Source: Whitmania pigra
Taxonomy: Eukaryota > Annelida > Clitellata > Hirudinida > Haemopidae
Direction of reading: 5' to 3'
Length of the DNA stretch: 64,000 bases
NCBI GenBank assembly: GCA_021613335.1
Contig: JAJTWR010000353.1
Location: forward strand, 1,183,501 to 1,247,500
Shown here: one piece after another, positions 59,593 to 64,000 of the stretch
Layout: each line of letters begins with the position of its first letter
Position numbering within the stretch: position 1 is the stretch's first letter
Notes under the pieces: generated by a model
Database searches by the model: none
The model's input: only the letters and a program-made list of their open reading frames with translations
Told to the model about the DNA's origin: nothing
Made by a program: the position numbers and the translations under genes

Positions 59593-60380
59593 TTAGCTTG
59601 AAGGAGCAACGATGCAGAACGTCAATAACCTCGGTTGATTGAAAAGGTTGAGGTTATCGGTTCTCTGAAGTTTCTCAGTAGCACTTAAGCACTTTAATCT
59701 TTTTTTATTACATTTAATATTATTATTATTATTATAACTATTATTATAATTTAATAATATTAATTTATTTTTCAAATTAATTATTTCTGACAAGAACATG
59801 TGATACGTGTAGATGGCATACTTTGTCACATAAGAGTCATTGATCATGGTGACTGCAACGTGATCATCGGGATTTCATATTTCAGCAGACGATATGAGAG
59901 TTGGCGGGAGACGGGCAGACAGTCCGCATATTGAATTTCTATCACCATCAACTCCACCATCATCATCATCGTCGTCGTCGCCGTCATCCTTAACATCAAC
60001 AATCCCATCATAATCGTCATCACTGAATCGTCATCATCACCATTATCGTGATCATCATAATTATCATTGCACCTTCTTCACCATCATCGTTTTCGTCGTC
60101 TACACCACCATCATTTTCTATCACCATCACCATCTTAGTTTCCACCAATAGAAATATAATGATGTTCGAGATAAGTTTAAGATCATTATAGACGTCTTGA
60201 CAGATGGAAAATCGGTCGAAGCTATTCATCCAGCTGCTCAACAACGCATCTTTGCTAAACTAGAAGTGCTCCAAGTTGCCCTGGGGGATGCTTTAAGGGG
60301 GAGCAGTTGTTGGGGGCAAGAATGTCGTTGTTATCTTATCTAAAACGCCCGAGGAATCGACTTAGTGAATTTTCATAGCC
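59593..60380. other. Intergenic region
   Basis: No gene recognised. It includes ATC/GTC-rich stretches at about 59945-60130 and otherwise AT-rich sequence. Confidence 0.4.
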
Positions 60381-60536
60381 TTGAAATGAATTTTAGTTCG
60401 TGGAATGAATTTTAGTTCATTGAATGAATTTTAGTTCATGGAATGAATTTCAATTCATGGAATGAATTTCAATTCACCTTATGAATTGCAGTTCATGGAA
60501 TGAATTTCACTTCACCTTATGAATTGCAGTCCATGT
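60381..60536. repeat. 19-bp tandem repeat (TGAATTTTAGTTCATGGAA)
   Basis: About eight units with variants (ttcaattcatggaatga, cttatgaattgcagttca). Each unit is partly palindromic (TGAATT..AATTCA). Confidence 0.85.
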
Positions 60537-63384
60537 TATCAACTGTCCACGACGATTGAAGCCAACGATATTCCAACAAATCCTCACACACGAACGAATC
60601 TAACTCTGTCGTCGTCGTCTCGGAAATGAAAGGTTTACGATCTTAACACTAGTCCTCCAGATGTCTTGTTTATGGGAGCCAATGATCCAGCTCCATGCCG
60701 TTTGACAATGCGGCACTTAAAGATGACGTGCCAATGATTGCAACTAATTGGAGTCGTAAATTCAAGTCAACACGTGAATCAAGCATCAATTCTTGTCGTT
60801 GTTCTTGTTGTTTGTTTGTTTCAGTCGTAAATCGTAGGTCGGCATGGAACGACATTTCGACGTTTCTCTTGTTGTTTCCGTTCATCAGATTCCAATGCTT
60901 TGCCCACCTGCGGAGAGTTACCGCCATCCTCGTCGTCATCTTCATAACTTACACAAAGCAAATAAAATTCTTTAGCACGAATATCCAGGAATATTAAAGA
61001 AAGTTTAATATCCATCCATCCATAAATCCACCCATCCATCCATCCGTGTCGGCTCATTCCTATCCATATTTCTTCCATGCTTAACTACATCGTAGTACAT
61101 CAAAAAGTCTCAAACAATGATCGCAATTTTCAAAATGGCAGCGGAATTTCTTAAAAGACAAGTTTTTTGTGAGAAGAACATTTGCAAAAACAAAAATTAA
61201 ACATGTTCTTTGTTAGCTTTCTCTTAAAAATCTCTTAAAGATTAAATTTTAAAACGGAAAAAATACGACAATTTCAGGAATGTTTAAGATGTGTTGCCGA
61301 AAGAAACGGCTATTCTAAATTTTTGGAACTCTTTGTTTCGCTAATTTCATTTTTATTTTTTAAACTTTTCTCAATTGTCGACTTAAAAATTTATAGAAAA
61401 AACCTCTAAGAATTTATAAATTTATAAATTATTAGCCTGGCGATTGCATGCCATTAAAACGTTTGACAAGTAAAAGGCGTGCAATCACGATTTACAATCC
61501 ACAATTTCTCAGGAAATCCAGATCCAATTCCGAGTCTTAAAAAGTCCCAAGTTCTGCAATTCTTCTTCTTCAAACTGATGCCCATCTTCTGTCTTCAGAC
61601 TTAATGGCTTAACCTTTGCCAATATCTTGAGGGACGACCTTTTGTCAAACTTTGACCAACTTGTGTCGATTTTATGGTCTTTCTAAATAGGGTCTGTTGA
61701 GTTTACGAGCGCATTACTCCGGTGCAGTTGACGTATTTTCGTATAAGTTCAGAGAAACAGACGTCCATCCCAGGGCCGCCTCAACGCCCCCTTAACGACC
61801 AAGGGATCTGCCCGTCCATTTGAAATTATCACCCAGTATGACATTTGACCTTTTGTTTAAACATTGGCACGAATAATTGGAAGGAGACGAAATCATTTAG
61901 TGGATGGAGAATACGGATAGGTTATAATTATATAATGGCTATAAATTATTATAAATATTATATTATTATAAAATACTTTTTGATCCTAATGACTTAAATA
62001 ATAATATAATAATAATATTCAATGTTTTAATTATATTTATCCGATATGCTAGGATTTCGCAAGCGATATTCCGTTACGATTCGGCCCACGGAATAATGTC
62101 GGAGTAGCTAGCTGAGCAACTATTATGATCTGAATGAATGTTACAATCCAATTAACTGTAGTCCGTAGACTATTGTAACTAACGGACTGTTGTAACAGGT
62201 GTTGTTGTAACTTATTGTTGTTATTTCAAACAACATCAACAACAGCTTGCAGAACGAAAACAGCGGCACAACTATGGAGACTAAAACTTTGCAATAAATG
62301 TCTACCGGGTAATTTGAGGATGGTTTTATTGCCGGGAATGCACCTTGCACATGTTGTTCGGACTCTTGTCATTATTTTATGGCCATCGGTAATTGTTGCC
62401 ACCGGAGATGGTGAGGCTCATCAACTCACCAAGGTCACTCGGTCATCACATTAACACGGTCAGCCCTTCTTTGGTGACCTGGATTTTCACAAACTAAATT
62501 ATTATATTGATATTATATTAAACACATCAACAACAAAACTAAAAATTTTTAAGTTATGTTATTTAGAATTTGTATTAAAATTGTTATTGTTGTTGCTGCT
62601 GTTGTTCAAATATTCGGCATAATGAAGCTGCATTTAAGACGCCCCTGGGAAAGTATATTTAGATTATTATAATTGGATTAAAATTAATCAACCAATTGCG
62701 AATGTCCACGTGATACTGCATTCAGAAGATGGTAAAATGAAGTGGTTAAATAATAATTAGTTATTAGGAACTGTCCTGATCGGTGATAAGTTTAAATTGT
62801 TGCTTGTAACATTTCGCCATATCCGTTCTTAATAATCATTTCGTAATTCTTTCTTTTCATAAAATTACAAACACATTAATCATAACAATATCGATAATCG
62901 CTGGCAATTTGTTTACTAATGGGAAGCTTTTATAATTGGCGTGCGGCAATTTCAAAATAGTAAAATTACCTGATTAAATTATAACTGATTGTTAAAAATT
63001 AATTTATAACAACCAATGTAAAGGCATAATCTCTGGAAATTAATTAGCATATTAATGAGACAGCAATGGTTAGTCCTTCGACAACAAACATACCAAACAA
63101 AGATCTCAATAACAATGCATTCATGAAACCACCTTCACTTTTCCAAACAAAGAACAAACATTCTTCAAAGTCCACAGCCACGGAGTGCCACTCTCAAGGC
63201 CAGGGGAGCGAAATTTATGAATGGAAACCCTGGAGTACAACCTTTTCATTCTTAATTTGGGAACTGCATGGGATAGGATGGAATGGAATGGAGAGAGAGA
63301 TGGGGTACTCTGGCCTGGTAATCTGCCACCCTGTCACAAGATTACGAATTGCAATTAGCCGATCTATTTATTTATTTCTTTAAG
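60537..63384. other. Intergenic region
   Basis: AT-rich sequence with several short ORFs (60695-60997, 62215-62454, 63066-63383), none resembling a known protein or showing splice support. A decayed CCAT run at about 61013-61044 is the complement of the GGAT family. I see nothing else. Confidence 0.4.
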
Positions 63385-63424
63385 CAGTTAAGTAATAAGT
63401 AGCACATCTAGAATGATTTGGACA

Positions 63425-63560
63425 GCAATTAAAGGATCTTTTGAGTGCCTTGCGCACCTGATTAAGATGCGAAGGAGCCTTTTTAATCGTTCCACCATTT
63501 ATATAGCGCACCGACCCGAGGGCGCACCTTGGCGGTTCAGACTGGGTCGAATCTAATGCT
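63425..63560 (-). mobile_element. SINE-like element, copy 2 (inverted)
   Basis: The reverse complement matches the right part of copy 1: GCGCTATATAAATGGTGG, then CGATTAA, a CCTTCGCATC block and AAGGCACTCAAAA at the end. The left part differs (GGTGCGCCCTCGGGTCGG), so the two copies belong to different subfamilies or one has a different head. Confidence 0.6.
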
Positions 63561-63829
63561 TCTTATGGACGCCTCGTAATTGTTATCGTTAAGACGTCAT
63601 TGTCGAAAGGTCACGAGAGGTCAGATGAGAGGTCGACCAATGACAAATGAATATTCAAATTAACAAGCGCTCCACTATGCTAATTGGTCAGCGGGACGCT
63701 AAAGATCGTGTGACCGAAATGACAGCTGATTATTTATTCATGAACTGTTCCCGGTTTAATGAACTCTTAATTAGATTGAAATGCGGGAGGAAAGGGGAAT
63801 TACAATGAAAACAATAATAACGATGACTA

Positions 63830-63871
63830 CGGTGATGATGATGATGACGATGATGATGATGATGATGACGA

Positions 63872-63910
<39 letters not shown>

Positions 63911-63915
63911 TGAAT
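63830..63915. repeat. (GAT/GAC)n microsatellite
   Basis: About 85 bases of GAT passing into GAC, near the right edge of the window. Confidence 0.85.
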
Positions 63916-64000
63916 CCTTCGAACAAGGATGTCACAGGTGTCACAGCAGCAACAAGTGTGTCATTCGAACTGACGAATGAGCTATAAATCAACTCATCTC

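Noticed and set aside
58626..59609. Regular 12-bp and 4-bp spacing considered as a CRISPR-like array
   Set aside because: There are no unique spacers; the repeats are head-to-tail satellites in animal DNA.

Overview
Eukaryotic nuclear DNA from an invertebrate animal. The coding exons are interrupted by short AT-rich introns with GT..AG borders. The recognisable proteins are animal-type: a pericentrin/AKAP9-like PACT-domain protein, RPB1 and RMND5. About half of the window is microsatellite, minisatellite or retrotransposon debris. An annelid or other lophotrochozoan (a leech-type genome, for example) would fit, but that is a guess from general character, not a measurement.

Layout. (1) 1-12412, plus strand: the 3' part of a giant coiled-coil gene whose 5' end lies outside the window (four exons here, about 3,950 residues visible). 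(2) 14801-34157, plus strand: a 38-exon gene rebuilt exon by exon with every splice phase agreeing (about 2,918 residues). It is an acidic and coiled-coil protein ending in a PACT centrosome-targeting domain. (3) About 34650-35562: a 5'-truncated, frameshifted non-LTR retrotransposon fragment. (4) 36757-41889, plus strand: a single-exon RPB1, the largest subunit of RNA polymerase II, with intact catalytic motifs but a strongly degenerate CTD. (5) 42884-46385, minus strand: a second, longer dead LINE (endonuclease plus reverse transcriptase) whose 3' end runs straight into a (TTA)n tail. (6) 47122-50312, minus strand: a complete ten-exon RMND5 (GID2-type E3 ligase subunit, 388 residues), with all phases closing. 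(7) 50313-64000: no convincing gene. It holds (GAT)n, (GAG)n, (ATA)n and (GGAT)n arrays, a 12-bp satellite, 19-bp and 26-bp tandem repeats, a diverged minisatellite and SINE-like copies.

The first two genes both encode very long coiled-coil proteins in the same orientation. The second is almost certainly centrosomal. The first carries LC8 (dynein light chain)-type TQT motifs, so a microtubule or centrosome role is plausible but unproven. RPB1 and RMND5 are housekeeping genes with no evident functional link to them. No new multi-gene system is demonstrable. The most unusual items are the intronless RPB1 with an eroded CTD, the roughly 480-residue Asp/Glu-rich insertion in the PACT protein, a recent exon-plus-intron duplication in the same gene, and a SINE-like family present in two opposite copies.
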